This document shows positions 7,381 through 15,555 of a DNA stretch of 64,000 bases, in pieces (within the stretch, counting starts at the first letter, position 1; the number at the start of each line of letters is the position of its first letter). The notes beneath the pieces are model-generated. The model saw only the letters and a program-made list of their open reading frames with translations, was not told where the DNA came from and did no database searches. Both the position numbers and the translations under genes were made by a program. The DNA comes from Pseudonocardia hierapolitana (GTDB taxonomy: Bacteria > Actinomycetota > Actinomycetes > Mycobacteriales > Pseudonocardiaceae): assembly GCF_007994075.1 (NCBI RefSeq), contig NZ_VIWU01000001.1, positions 4,030,001 through 4,094,000 of the forward strand, read 5' to 3'.

Positions 7381-7407
7381 TGCACGCAAGACGTGCAACG
7401 CTGTAAT
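7381..7407 (+). promoter_or_regulatory. Inverted repeat next to a possible -10 element upstream of the HtrA-like gene
   Basis: TGCACG and CGTGCA (7,381-7,386 and 7,392-7,397) form a six-base inverted repeat around five bases. A TGTAAT resembling a -10 box follows at 7,402-7,407. A strong GAGGAGG ribosome binding site is at 7,411-7,417. The repeat may be an operator or simply part of the leader. Confidence 0.25.
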
Positions 7408-7422
7408 CGCGAGGAGGCCGTC

Positions 7423-8334
7423 ATGGACGAGCTCGACTCCTACTCCCGCACCGTGAGCGCTGTGGCGGCCGAGCTCACCGGGCGCGTCGCCGCCGTCCGC
7501 ACCGGCCGGGGCAGCGGGTCCGCGGTGGTCGTCCCCGGCGACGGGATCCTCGTCACGAACGCCCACGTGGTCGGCGAGGCGCGCACGGGCCGCGCCGACT
7601 TCGTCGACGGCACCCAGGCCGGCGTCACCGTCGTCGGCACCGACCCGCTGTCCGACCTGGCTGTCCTGCGCGCCGACCGGCCCGGTGACCTCCCGCCGCC
7701 CGCGCGCCTCGGCGACGCCGACGGGCTGGTGGTGGGCCAGCTCGTCGTGGCGGTCGGGAACCCGCTCGGCCTCGCCGGTTCGGTGACCGCAGGTGTCGTG
7801 AGCGCGCTCGGCAGGGCCCTGCCCACCCGCAGCGGCCGGGCCGGGCGGGTGGTCGAGGACGTGATCCAGACCGACGCCGCGCTCAACCCGGGGAACTCCG
7901 GCGGTGCACTCGCCGACTCCCACGCTCGCGTGGTGGGCATCAACACCGCCGTGGCGGGGATCGGGCTGGGTCTCGCGGTCCCGGTCAACGCCACCACGCG
8001 CCGGATCGTGGAGACGCTGCTCGCACACGGACGGGTGCGGCGGGCCTACCTGGGCGTGGTCGGGAGCCCGGCGCCGGTGCCCACGGCCGTCGCGGAGAAG
8101 TACGGGCGCAAGAACGGGTTGCGGCTCGCCGAGGTGATCGGCGGCAGCCCCGCTGCGCGGGCCGGGCTGCGGGCCGGCGACCTCGTGCTCGACGTCGGCC
8201 GCAGGCCCGTGCAGGACGCCCAGGGCATCCAACGCCAGCTGTTCGGCGACGCGATCGGCGTGCCGCTCCCCGTCACGGTGCTGCGCAACGGGGCGATGGT
8301 CGACGTCGTCGCGGTGCCGACCGAGCTCGGCTGA
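7423..8334 (+). CDS. HtrA/DegP-type trypsin-like serine protease with PDZ domain
   Basis: The product is 303 aa. The trypsin-like domain carries the triad His48 (TNAHVV), Asp78 (SDLAVLRAD) and Ser159 (NPGNSGG), with the oxyanion GNPLGLAGSVTAGVVSALGR stretch between. A PDZ domain fills about residues 208-300 (GLRLAEVIGGSPAARAGLRAGDLVLDVG). Unlike most actinobacterial HtrA proteins it has no signal peptide or membrane helix, so the predicted protein is cytoplasmic. The ATG has an excellent GAGGAGG upstream, so an N-terminal extension is unlikely. Only 19 bases separate it from the methyltransferase gene, suggesting cotranscription. The substrate is unknown. Confidence 0.92.
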   Translation: MDELDSYSRTVSAVAAELTGRVAAVRTGRGSGSAVVVPGDGILVTNAHVVGEARTGRADFVDGTQAGVTVVGTDPLSDLAVLRADRPGDLPPPARLGDADGLVVGQLVVAVGNPLGLAGSVTAGVVSALGRALPTRSGRAGRVVEDVIQTDAALNPGNSGGALADSHARVVGINTAVAGIGLGLAVPVNATTRRIVETLLAHGRVRRAYLGVVGSPAPVPTAVAEKYGRKNGLRLAEVIGGSPAARAGLRAGDLVLDVGRRPVQDAQGIQRQLFGDAIGVPLPVTVLRNGAMVDVVAVPTELG

Positions 8335-8353
8335 CGTCGGTACGGTCGCCGGT

Positions 8354-8944
8354 GTGACGCGCGCCATCCGGGAGGCCTGGGACAACCAGGCGAACCGCTT
8401 CGACGAGCAGCCCGATCACGGTCTCTCGGATGCGCGCGTCCGCACAGCCTGGGCGGCGCTGCTGCAGGACGCGCTCCCGGTGCCACCGGCGCGGGTCCTG
8501 GACGTCGGCTGCGGCACCGGATCGGTGGCCGTCCTCATGGCAGCGCTCGGCTTCGTCGTGCAGGGGATCGATCTTTCTCCCCGGATGCTCGAGCAGGCGG
8601 CCGCGAAGGCCCGGCGCCTGGGTGTGGAGGTCGCCCTCCTCGAGGGTGATGCGCGCGATCCGCAGGTAGGTGGGCCGTTCGACGTCGTGCTGTCACGGCA
8701 CGTCCTCTGGGCCTTGCCCGACGTGCCTGCAGTCCTGCACCGCTGGGCGAGCCTGCTCGTGCCGGGTGGTCGGCTGGTGCTCGTGGAAGGGCGCTGGCAC
8801 ACGGGCGCCGGATTGCCTGCCGAGGACCTGCTTCCGCTCGTCCGGAGCGCGACCAGCGCAGTCGAGCTGCACCACCTGCCGGACCCGGCCTTGTGGGGAG
8901 GCCACATTGAGGATGAGCGCTATCTGATCGTGGCAACGGCCTAG
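8354..8944 (+). CDS. Class I SAM-dependent methyltransferase
   Basis: The product is 196 aa. Motif I VLDVGCGTGSVAVL is followed by an acidic strand end (GIDLSPRML), then EGDARDPQ and the FDVVLSRHVLWALPD segment typical of small-molecule methyltransferases of the Methyltransf_11/25 type. The start is a GTG at 8354; a clear ribosome binding site is not seen. It lies just downstream of the HtrA-like gene on the same strand and probably shares its transcript. The substrate cannot be inferred. Confidence 0.88.
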   Translation: MTRAIREAWDNQANRFDEQPDHGLSDARVRTAWAALLQDALPVPPARVLDVGCGTGSVAVLMAALGFVVQGIDLSPRMLEQAAAKARRLGVEVALLEGDARDPQVGGPFDVVLSRHVLWALPDVPAVLHRWASLLVPGGRLVLVEGRWHTGAGLPAEDLLPLVRSATSAVELHHLPDPALWGGHIEDERYLIVATA

Positions 8945-8989
8945 CCGGCACTACCCCCGGGTTTCGTGATCATGGTGGTGGCACCGCCA

Positions 8990-9021
8990 GGCGCGTTCAG
9001 CGGTGGCATGCCGCTCGCGCC
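8990..9021. terminator. Hairpin between convergent methyltransferase and response-regulator genes
   Basis: GGCGCG (8,990-8,995) plus AGCGG (8,999-9,003) pair with CCGCT plus CGCGCC (9,011-9,021), giving an 11-bp stem with a three-base bulge and a seven-base loop. It lies in the 250-base gap between convergent genes. I see nothing else in that gap. Confidence 0.45.
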
Positions 9022-9194
9022 GTCGGCCAGGCTGGAACGGGGCCGTCGAGTTGATCTGGTCGGGTGAGGTTGCGGTGGGCGCGCCGTTCCGGGCTCGGGC
9101 GCGACGGCGGCCGCCGGCTCTCCGGGGCCTCTCGCGTGTGCACGCCTTTCCCCTCTCCTCGACCGCTCACCTGTGTGGCCACCCCGTACAGCGG

Positions 9195-9836
9195 TCAGCG
9201 CACCTGGCCGTGCTCCCACGCCCACGCGGCGATCTCGACGCGGTTGCGGGCCGACAGCTTGGTCTGGATGTTCGTGAGGTGCGTCTTCACCGTCGAGAGG
9301 GAGACGAAGAGCTCGGCGGCGATCTCGGCGTTGGTGCGGCCGCGCGCCACGGCGCGCACGACGTCCAGCTCCCGCGGCGAGAGCGGGTCGGGCAGCCGCG
9401 GTGTGCGCGCCACCGGGCTGGTGGCCAGGTGTTCGAGCAGCCGCACCGTGACCGACGGTGAGACGAGCGCATCGCCCGCCGCCGCGGCCCGCACGGCCTC
9501 GACGAGCAGCCGCGGGCCCGCGTCCTTGAGCAGGAAGCCGCACGCGCCCGCGCGGAGCGCGCCGTAGACGTACTCGTCGAGGTCGAACGTCGTGACGACG
9601 ACGATGCGCGGCGGCTTCGGGTCGGCGACGAGCACGCGCGTTGCCTCCAGACCGTCGAGCTGGGGCATCCGGATGTCCATCAGCACGACGTCGGGACGCA
9701 GCTCCCGGGCCCGCGTGACGGCGTCGACGCCGTTGCCGGCCTCGCCGACCACCTCGACGCCCGGCTCGGCGGAGAGGATCAGCCGGAAGCCGGTGCGCAC
9801 CATCTCCTGGTCGTCGGCGAGCAGCACCCGGATCAT
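9195..9836 (-). CDS. NarL/LuxR-family response regulator
   Basis: The product is 213 aa. The receiver domain has the acidic pair Asp8/Asp9, the phospho-acceptor Asp54 (VLMDIRM), the Thr of VVTTF and the Lys of GFLLKDAG. A LuxR-type helix-turn-helix follows (about 148-208: LSPRELDVVRAVARGRTNAEIA, then STVKTHLTNIQTKL). The ATG overlaps the stop of the sensor kinase as ATGA, so they are translationally coupled. The pair is divergent from an ABC exporter operon, a common layout in which the two-component system controls the transporter. Confidence 0.95.
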   Translation of the reverse strand: MIRVLLADDQEMVRTGFRLILSAEPGVEVVGEAGNGVDAVTRARELRPDVVLMDIRMPQLDGLEATRVLVADPKPPRIVVVTTFDLDEYVYGALRAGACGFLLKDAGPRLLVEAVRAAAAGDALVSPSVTVRLLEHLATSPVARTPRLPDPLSPRELDVVRAVARGRTNAEIAAELFVSLSTVKTHLTNIQTKLSARNRVEIAAWAWEHGQVR

Positions 9837-11005
9837 CGGGCGCCTCGCAGCGGGAGCCGCACCGACACCGTCCAGAACCCGGGAGCGGTCGGTCCCGCGG
9901 CGAGCGTGCCGTCCAGCGCGGCCACCCGCTCACCCATCCCCACGAGGCCGAACCCGCCTCCGACCCGCCCGCTCACCGGGGCCTGGGGGACGCCGTCGTT
10001 GCGCACCGACACCAGCAGGGCCTCCTCGCGGATCCGGACGTCCACCTCGACGGTCGCGACGTGCGGCGCGTGCCGGCGGACGTTGGTGAGAGCTTCCTGC
10101 ACCACCCGGTAGCCGGTCGCGGCCACCCCCGGTGGCAGCACGGCGTGCTCGAGCCCGGGGTCGGTGGACAGGCGTACCAGGCGGGCGTCGGGGTCGAACC
10201 GCTGTACGAGCGTGCGCACCTCGGCCAGCTCCGCACCGGGGGTCCGCCCGCCTTCGGCGTCCTGCCCGCGCAGGACCCCGACCATCCGCCGCATCGCGGT
10301 GAGCGCGTCGGTGCCCGCGTGCTCGATGGCGGCGAGCGCGCGGTCGACGTCGTCGGGGGAGGTGCGGGCGACCACGGCTGCGGCCTGGGCCGCGACGACG
10401 ATGCCCGTGACGTGGTGCGCGACGACGTCGTGGAGCTCGCGGGCCAGCTCCATCCGCTCGGTGGACCGGATGTCCTCCACCGCGGCCCGCCTGCGGGTGT
10501 CGATCTCCCGGAGCACGAGCCCGACCGCGACGGCGCCGCCCCAGCCGAGCGCCGACAGCACGCCGAACCCGCTCGCGGCGGTCTCGGTCTCCCGCATGAT
10601 CGGCGAGCCGACGATGGCCACCGCCGCGGCCGCCGTGAGCACCAGGGCGGGCCGCAGCGGGCACCGGTGCAGCACGGTGACGACGACGACGGCGAGCGCC
10701 AGCTGCTCGGTGAACGACAGCGCGGACACCGGTCCCGGTATCACCGGGAGCACCGCGGCCTGCACCGCCGAGACCAGCGAGATCGCGACGGACAGGCCGA
10801 TCGCGACGGCGGCCGAGGGCACCAGCCGGGCGCCGGGTCGCCTGCGCGCCAGCACGACGAGGGGGACGGCCACAGCGGGGACGAGGACGCCGATCGGACC
10901 CGCGACGACCGACACGACGAGGTCGACCATCAGCCAGAAGCCGTAGGCGGCCAGTTCGGCGACCAGTCCGACGTGCCGCCGGATCCAGCGGAGCAGGCGG
11001 ATCAC
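9833..11005 (-). CDS. DesK/NarL-type membrane sensor histidine kinase
   Basis: The product is 390 aa. The N-terminal 165 residues hold about five or six hydrophobic helices with no large extracellular loop, as in kinases that sense through the membrane. The HisKA_3 dimerisation/phospho-acceptor segment is RELHDVVAHHV with His192. The ATPase part has an N box (QEALTNVRRHA) and a GFGLVGMGERV G box. The start is a GTG at 11005. It is the first gene of a kinase-regulator operon, divergent from the ABC exporter locus with about 120 bases between, and probably responds to a membrane-active compound. Confidence 0.93.
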   Translation of the reverse strand: MIRLLRWIRRHVGLVAELAAYGFWLMVDLVVSVVAGPIGVLVPAVAVPLVVLARRRPGARLVPSAAVAIGLSVAISLVSAVQAAVLPVIPGPVSALSFTEQLALAVVVVTVLHRCPLRPALVLTAAAAVAIVGSPIMRETETAASGFGVLSALGWGGAVAVGLVLREIDTRRRAAVEDIRSTERMELARELHDVVAHHVTGIVVAAQAAAVVARTSPDDVDRALAAIEHAGTDALTAMRRMVGVLRGQDAEGGRTPGAELAEVRTLVQRFDPDARLVRLSTDPGLEHAVLPPGVAATGYRVVQEALTNVRRHAPHVATVEVDVRIREEALLVSVRNDGVPQAPVSGRVGGGFGLVGMGERVAALDGTLAAGPTAPGFWTVSVRLPLRGAR

Positions 11006-11122
11006 GGCACGAGCCTATGTGCGGAGGCCGGCGGTCCCCTCGGCCGGAAGTACGAGCCGCCTGTGCGGGGTTCCGCCCTGCGGCCGAGGCGGGCGCCCGT
11101 GCCGCCCGACGATCGTGTCGGC

Positions 11123-11242
11123 ATGGCACAGATGATCGTGGCGTTCCTCGGCACGGCGGCGTGGGTGGGCGGGGTGCTCATCCTCGTGGTGATGGCGACG
11201 CTCCCGCTCCTCGAGAACCTCGCCGACGGGAACCGCCGGTGA
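11123..11242 (+). CDS. 39-residue membrane peptide at head of ABC exporter operon
   Basis: A short frame starts at an ATG at 11123 and encodes one strongly hydrophobic helix (IVAFLGTAAWVGGVLILVVMA), followed by a short acidic/basic tail. Its TGA overlaps the GTG start of the ATPase gene (GTGA), the same coupling seen between real genes here. It could be a small regulator or accessory of the exporter, or a leader peptide. I do not recognise a family. The ribosome binding site is weak, which lowers confidence. Confidence 0.5.
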   Translation: MAQMIVAFLGTAAWVGGVLILVVMATLPLLENLADGNRR

Positions 11243-11946
11243 CGGTCGGCCCACCGGCGCTGCGCGGCATCCGGCTCACGCACCGCTTCGGTGCGACCCC
11301 GGTGCTGCTGGGCGCGGACCTCGTGGTCCAGCGCGGCGAAGTGGTGGCCGTGACCGGACCGTCCGGATCCGGCAAGTCGACGCTCCTGCACTGCCTCGCC
11401 GGCATCCTGCGCCCGGACGACGGCGAGGTGTGGCTGGGCGCCGACCGGATCGACGGGTGGTCGGAGGCGCGGCGCACCGCCCTGCGCGGATCGCGGCTGG
11501 GTTTCGTGTTCCAGTTCGGGCAGTTGCTGCCGGAGCTGCCCGCCGTCGAGAACGTGGCGTTGCCGTTGATGCTCGGCGGGGTGGGTCGCAGTACCGCGGT
11601 GGCGCGTGCCGCGGAGTGGTTCCCCGCGCTCGGCCTCGACGGGCTCGAGCAGCGCAGGCCCGGTCAGCTGTCCGGGGGCCAGGAGCAGCGGGTGGCGATC
11701 GCGCGAGCGCTGGTGACCGGGCCCGAGGTCGTGTTCGCCGACGAGCCGACGGGGGCGCTCGACACCGACACGGGCCGCACGCTGATCGACCTGCTCACCG
11801 GGCTCGCCGCGCGCACCGGCACCGGGCTCGTGGTCGTCACCCACGACGCCGATGTCGCCGCGCGGTGCCACCGGGTGATCGTCCTGCGGGACGGACGGAC
11901 CGACCCGGTTCCGGTCCCCGCCGTCGGGTTCGGCGGTCCGCGGTGA
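11239..11946 (+). CDS. ABC transporter ATPase (LolD/MacB-like)
   Basis: The product is 235 aa. It has the Walker A GPSGSGKST (about 40-48), a Q loop in VFQFGQLLPELPAVEN, the signature LSGGQ followed by EQRVAIARAL, a Walker B VVFADEPTGALD and a H-loop VTHD. This is the ATPase type that works with FtsX-like permeases in antimicrobial-peptide export or resistance and in lipoprotein export. The GTG start at 11239 overlaps the 39-aa peptide gene, and its TGA overlaps the GTG of the permease. Confidence 0.95.
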   Translation: MTVGPPALRGIRLTHRFGATPVLLGADLVVQRGEVVAVTGPSGSGKSTLLHCLAGILRPDDGEVWLGADRIDGWSEARRTALRGSRLGFVFQFGQLLPELPAVENVALPLMLGGVGRSTAVARAAEWFPALGLDGLEQRRPGQLSGGQEQRVAIARALVTGPEVVFADEPTGALDTDTGRTLIDLLTGLAARTGTGLVVVTHDADVAARCHRVIVLRDGRTDPVPVPAVGFGGPR

Positions 11947-13880
11947 TCGTCCGTTCCGCCGCGCTCTCCCTCCGGCTGTTGCGGCTCGGTGGGAGCCGCG
12001 CGATGACGGCGGCCTCGCTGGTCGGAATCGGGATCGCGACGGGTACGGCGCTGCTCGCGGTCGCGCTCGGCGCCGTGCACGGCTGGGACGCCCGTGAGGA
12101 CCGCGTCGGGTGGCGCACCGGAGACGTGACGGCGGGAGCCGGCGTGCCCGTCGCGCTGGTGCGGACGAGCGTCGACTCTGCGGCCGGCCGGGTCGTGCAC
12201 CGGGTGGACGTCGCGGCCGTTGCCCCCGGCGCTCCCACCCCGCCGGGGCTGCCCAGGATCCCCCCGCCGGGCGAGGTGTGGTTCTCGCCCGCGCTCGCCG
12301 CGCTCGCCCGGCAGCTCCCGCCGGACCAGCTCGCCGCCCGGTTCCCGGCACCGGCGGGAATGATCGATGACGCCGGGCTGATGGGGCCCGACGAGCTGGT
12401 CGCCGTGGTCGGCGCCGCACCGGCCGACCTCCCGGACGCCGTGCCGGTCTCCGCCTTCGGCGCGGCGCCGTCGGACCTGCTGATGATCTACCGCCAGCTC
12501 ACGTACGTGGCGGCGGCGCTGCTCGTCTTCCCGGTGGCGAGCCTGCTCGGTGCGTCGGCCCGGCTGAGTGCCGTCCGGCGCGCCGAGCGACTGGCGACAA
12601 TGCGCCTGCTGGGCGCGTCCACCGGGCAGGTGACCGTGGCCGCGGTCTCCGAGGTCGCGGTGATCGCCGTCGTGGCGGCCGTGGCGGGCGTTGTACTGCA
12701 GTGGACGGTCGCGCCCGCGCTGGCGGCGATCGAACTCGGTGGGAGCGCGTGGTTCCCAGGCGACCTGCGTCCCGGACCGGCGACGGTCGCCGGGATCGTG
12801 GCCGGGGTGGCCGTCCTCGCGACGCTGTCCGCTCTCGGTGGGATGCGCGAGGTCGTGATCGGACCGCTCGGCGTCGTCCGCAGGCAGCGCCCCGGCTCGG
12901 CGCGGCTCCTGCGGTTGCTCGGCCTCGCAGGCGGCGTCGCCGTGTTCGCGGCCGCGAACGGTGCCCGCCAGGTGACACCTGCCGCGCTCGTCGGGCTGGT
13001 GTTCGGTGTCGGCGTCCTCGCGATGTTCGGCGCGGTGTCGCTGATCGGGCCGCTCGTGGTGCGGCTGCTCGGCGCCGGGATGGCGCGCTCGGCGCGCACC
13101 CCGGCCGCGCTGCTCGCCGGGCGCAGGCTGCTCGACGACCCGCGTGGTGCGTTCCGGCCGGTCGCCGGTCTCACGATGGCCGTGTTCGTGGCGGGGTTCC
13201 TGGCACCGCTGACGGCCGCGGTTCCGGCCGCCGCGTACGGGGACGACACGGCCTTGCGCGTCGTCTCGTCGGGACCGGTCGCCGACCTCGAGGCGGCCGT
13301 CCGCGCGCGGCTGGTCGAGCGCGGGATCGCCGCCGACGTCGTGCCGGCAGACGTGAACGGGCAGCCGGGCCTCGCCGTCGCTCCCACGGTCCCCGCCGAC
13401 CGCGACGTCGTGCGCACCGCGCTCGCACCGCTCGCGGACGAGCCGGTGCTGACCGAACGCGAGTCGGATGCCGAGGGCGGGCAGCTCGTGGCCGATCTGC
13501 GGACCGGCGCGCTCGTGGTGCTCGCAGGCACCTTCCTCATCGCCGCCACCGCCACCGGCACCACCGCGGCCGCCCGTGTGCTGGACCACCGCCGCACGCT
13601 GCGCCTGTCGAGCCTCGCCGGCACCCCGATCAGGGTGCTCGACGCCGCCCGCCGGGCGGAGACGCTGCGCCCGCTGCTCGTGGTCGGCGCCATCGCGCTG
13701 GCGATGGGCCTGCTGTGCGCGTCCCCGTTCGCGGCCGCGTCCGGAGTGCTGGAGCCGTCCGGGCTCGCCGTGCTCGCGGCGACGCTCGCCGGGGGCGTCG
13801 GGCTCGTGGTTGCGGCGTCGGCCGCGTCCCGCCCGCTGCTACGGAGAGTGACTACCGGGGTCCTGCGCGACGACCGGTGA
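11943..13880 (+). CDS. FtsX-like ABC transporter permease
   Basis: The product is 645 aa with about ten hydrophobic helices, arranged as two FtsX-type halves with extracytoplasmic regions after helix 1 and after about helix 7. The first helix (SLVGIGIATGTALLAVALGA) is followed by a polar, Pro-rich domain. The start is a GTG at 11943 that overlaps the ATPase stop. With the ATPase it forms one exporter; with the divergent kinase/regulator it fits a detoxification or stress-export locus. It ends one base before the convergent TPR gene. Confidence 0.92.
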   Translation: MIVRSAALSLRLLRLGGSRAMTAASLVGIGIATGTALLAVALGAVHGWDAREDRVGWRTGDVTAGAGVPVALVRTSVDSAAGRVVHRVDVAAVAPGAPTPPGLPRIPPPGEVWFSPALAALARQLPPDQLAARFPAPAGMIDDAGLMGPDELVAVVGAAPADLPDAVPVSAFGAAPSDLLMIYRQLTYVAAALLVFPVASLLGASARLSAVRRAERLATMRLLGASTGQVTVAAVSEVAVIAVVAAVAGVVLQWTVAPALAAIELGGSAWFPGDLRPGPATVAGIVAGVAVLATLSALGGMREVVIGPLGVVRRQRPGSARLLRLLGLAGGVAVFAAANGARQVTPAALVGLVFGVGVLAMFGAVSLIGPLVVRLLGAGMARSARTPAALLAGRRLLDDPRGAFRPVAGLTMAVFVAGFLAPLTAAVPAAAYGDDTALRVVSSGPVADLEAAVRARLVERGIAADVVPADVNGQPGLAVAPTVPADRDVVRTALAPLADEPVLTERESDAEGGQLVADLRTGALVVLAGTFLIAATATGTTAAARVLDHRRTLRLSSLAGTPIRVLDAARRAETLRPLLVVGAIALAMGLLCASPFAAASGVLEPSGLAVLAATLAGGVGLVVAASAASRPLLRRVTTGVLRDDR

Positions 13881-13881
13881 A

Positions 13882-14664
13882 TCAGCCGCGGTCGCGGCTC
13901 ACGTCCGCCATCCGGCCGATCGAGAAGAACCACGACCGATCGTGTGCGTGCGCCAGATCGGCGAACAGCGCCTCGGTCTCCGGGTGCCCCCGGCCGAGGA
14001 GCGCAGCCGCGTCGGCTGCGGCACGCTGCAGTTCGCCTGCGGCTTCGGCGGGTCGCCCGAGCAGGGCGAGGCAGCCCGCGAGGTTCGCGCGCAACGCGAT
14101 GACGTGTTCGTGACGCGGCCCGTGCGCCCGCTCCGCGTCGTTCAGGGCAGCGGCGAGGAGGGCGAGCGCCGGCTCGGTGTCGCCGAACGCCGCCAGCGCG
14201 AGCGCGTGCCCCAGCCGTGAGGTCAAGGTGTCGGGGTGGCTGGGGCCGAGCGCCCGGCTGCGCTCGGCGGCCACGCGCTCGGACAGCGCGACCGCCTCGT
14301 CGATCCGGCCCACGACGCGGTAGGCGGTGGCGAGCGCGTCCACGGCCGTCAGCGTGCGGGGGTCGGACGGGCCGAACACGAGCGTGCGATCGGCGACGCT
14401 CGCCGCCAGCAGATCGACGCCCCGCTGCCACGCGCCTGCCGAGAAGCAGACGGCGCCGAGGTTGCCTGCGACGGTGAGCGTGGCGGGGTCGTCCTCTCCC
14501 AGCCCGACGCGGCAGCTTTCGAGGGCTTCTTCGATCAGGGCCACGGCCTCCTCGGCGCGCCCCGCGCGCCAGAGATCGACGCCGGCTGCATGGCGCGCGG
14601 CGATCTCGTGTGCGCCTTCGCGCGTCCGGCGTGAGCCTCGTCGACTGCGCGTCCACTGCGGCAT
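13882..14664 (-). CDS. Tetratricopeptide-repeat protein
   Basis: The product is 260 aa. It is nearly all TPR_12-type repeats of about 42 residues, each with a GxxHPDTL or GPSDPRTL-like turn and AL/AxxLxxxG helices. Such proteins bind partners; no enzymatic motif is visible. The ATG at 14664 has a strong GGAGGA about six bases upstream; the open frame continues far upstream but is Arg-rich and not coding-like. It lies tail to tail with the permease gene, one base apart, and an AGCCGCG/CGCGGCT palindrome (13,884-13,899) near its 3' end may serve as a terminator for the permease. Confidence 0.85.
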   Translation of the reverse strand: MPQWTRSRRGSRRTREGAHEIAARHAAGVDLWRAGRAEEAVALIEEALESCRVGLGEDDPATLTVAGNLGAVCFSAGAWQRGVDLLAASVADRTLVFGPSDPRTLTAVDALATAYRVVGRIDEAVALSERVAAERSRALGPSHPDTLTSRLGHALALAAFGDTEPALALLAAALNDAERAHGPRHEHVIALRANLAGCLALLGRPAEAAGELQRAAADAAALLGRGHPETEALFADLAHAHDRSWFFSIGRMADVSRDRG

Positions 14665-15555
14665 CCGGCGTCCTCCTCTCCCATTCACCCGATCACGCCC
14701 CGAACGTCGACGCAACGCCGGGGGGTGCTCGGGGCCATTTCCGGACCACTCGGATGAGACGCAGGACGGCGGCGTCGCCGGGATCACCGTTGATGAGATC
14801 GCTCCACCCGTGCGGTGACGACGAACGTTCATCGATTCTTGCCCGTCCGGACGACGTGATTTCGCCTCCTGCTCGTCATGCGCCCGGCGGAGACGCGAGC
14901 CGTCGCGGAGAACGCGATCGCGGGGTGGTCGGACCGGCCCGGAAAGGGAGGCACATCGATCGGGCTGGGGCTTCCGTGCGCGACGGTGCGGGGGCACCGC
15001 AGCCGCGGGCGCGCTCGGCGGCGCCGCGCTCCGCGGCACTGTCGCGCCCATTCACGCGTAGCCACGACCGGACCCGCGCCTGCCCGCCCGATTCCGTGGA
15101 CCCCGGACGCGCCGCCGCCTCGTGGCTCGGATGTCCGGCCCGGAGGGCGTGCACGGCTCGGCGGGTGACGCTGCTCCGGCCGCGCCCGCGACCGCCGCCC
15201 GCGGTGCCCGATCCGGCCGCGAGAGCGCGTCGGACCAGTGGCATCGGGGCGGTCGGGCAGCGATGTCACGACAGGGCTCGACGAAGTTGATGAACATCTG
15301 GTAGCTTCCGGATGGCTTCCTCCCATGGAGGAGGTTGCGATCTTGGATCTGCTTGTTGCTGACGTTGCGCGACGGGCGGGTCGGGACCGCAAGGCTGCCG
15401 GGCGTGAATCCACCGCCTGGCTGTGGGTCGCTGCCTCAGGCGCGACGTGCGGGATCAGCCTGTTTTCGCATGCCTCTCTTCGTCCTGTGGGCCTGATGTC
15501 GCAGGCCTCGGAACCTCATCAGTAGTTCTCCACCGACCCTGTGGGAGTCGCAGCC
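14665..15555. other. About 0.9 kb without a convincing gene, upstream of the giant gene
   Basis: Open frames exist on both strands but are Arg/Pro-rich shadows without family features. A weak + strand frame ends in a TAG at 15,523-15,525, in the same frame as the giant gene and 30 bases before its start. Its last 66 codons from an ATG at 15,327 could be a leader peptide, but I do not call it a gene. A small TCCTCC/GGAGGA inverted repeat lies at about 15,321-15,336. The promoter of the giant gene should lie here; no clear -35/-10 pair is recognised. Confidence 0.5.

Noticed and set aside
14665..15051. N-terminal extension of the TPR protein
   Set aside because: The upstream part is Arg/Pro-rich and the ATG at 14664 has a strong GGAGGA at the right distance.
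14665..15413. Open frames on both strands before the giant gene taken as real genes
   Set aside because: High Arg/Pro content, no ribosome binding site and no recognisable family features; typical of non-coding high-GC sequence.
15238..15525. Small protein ending 30 bases before the giant gene
   Set aside because: No family features and a weak start. It could be a leader peptide but there is not enough support to list it as a gene.
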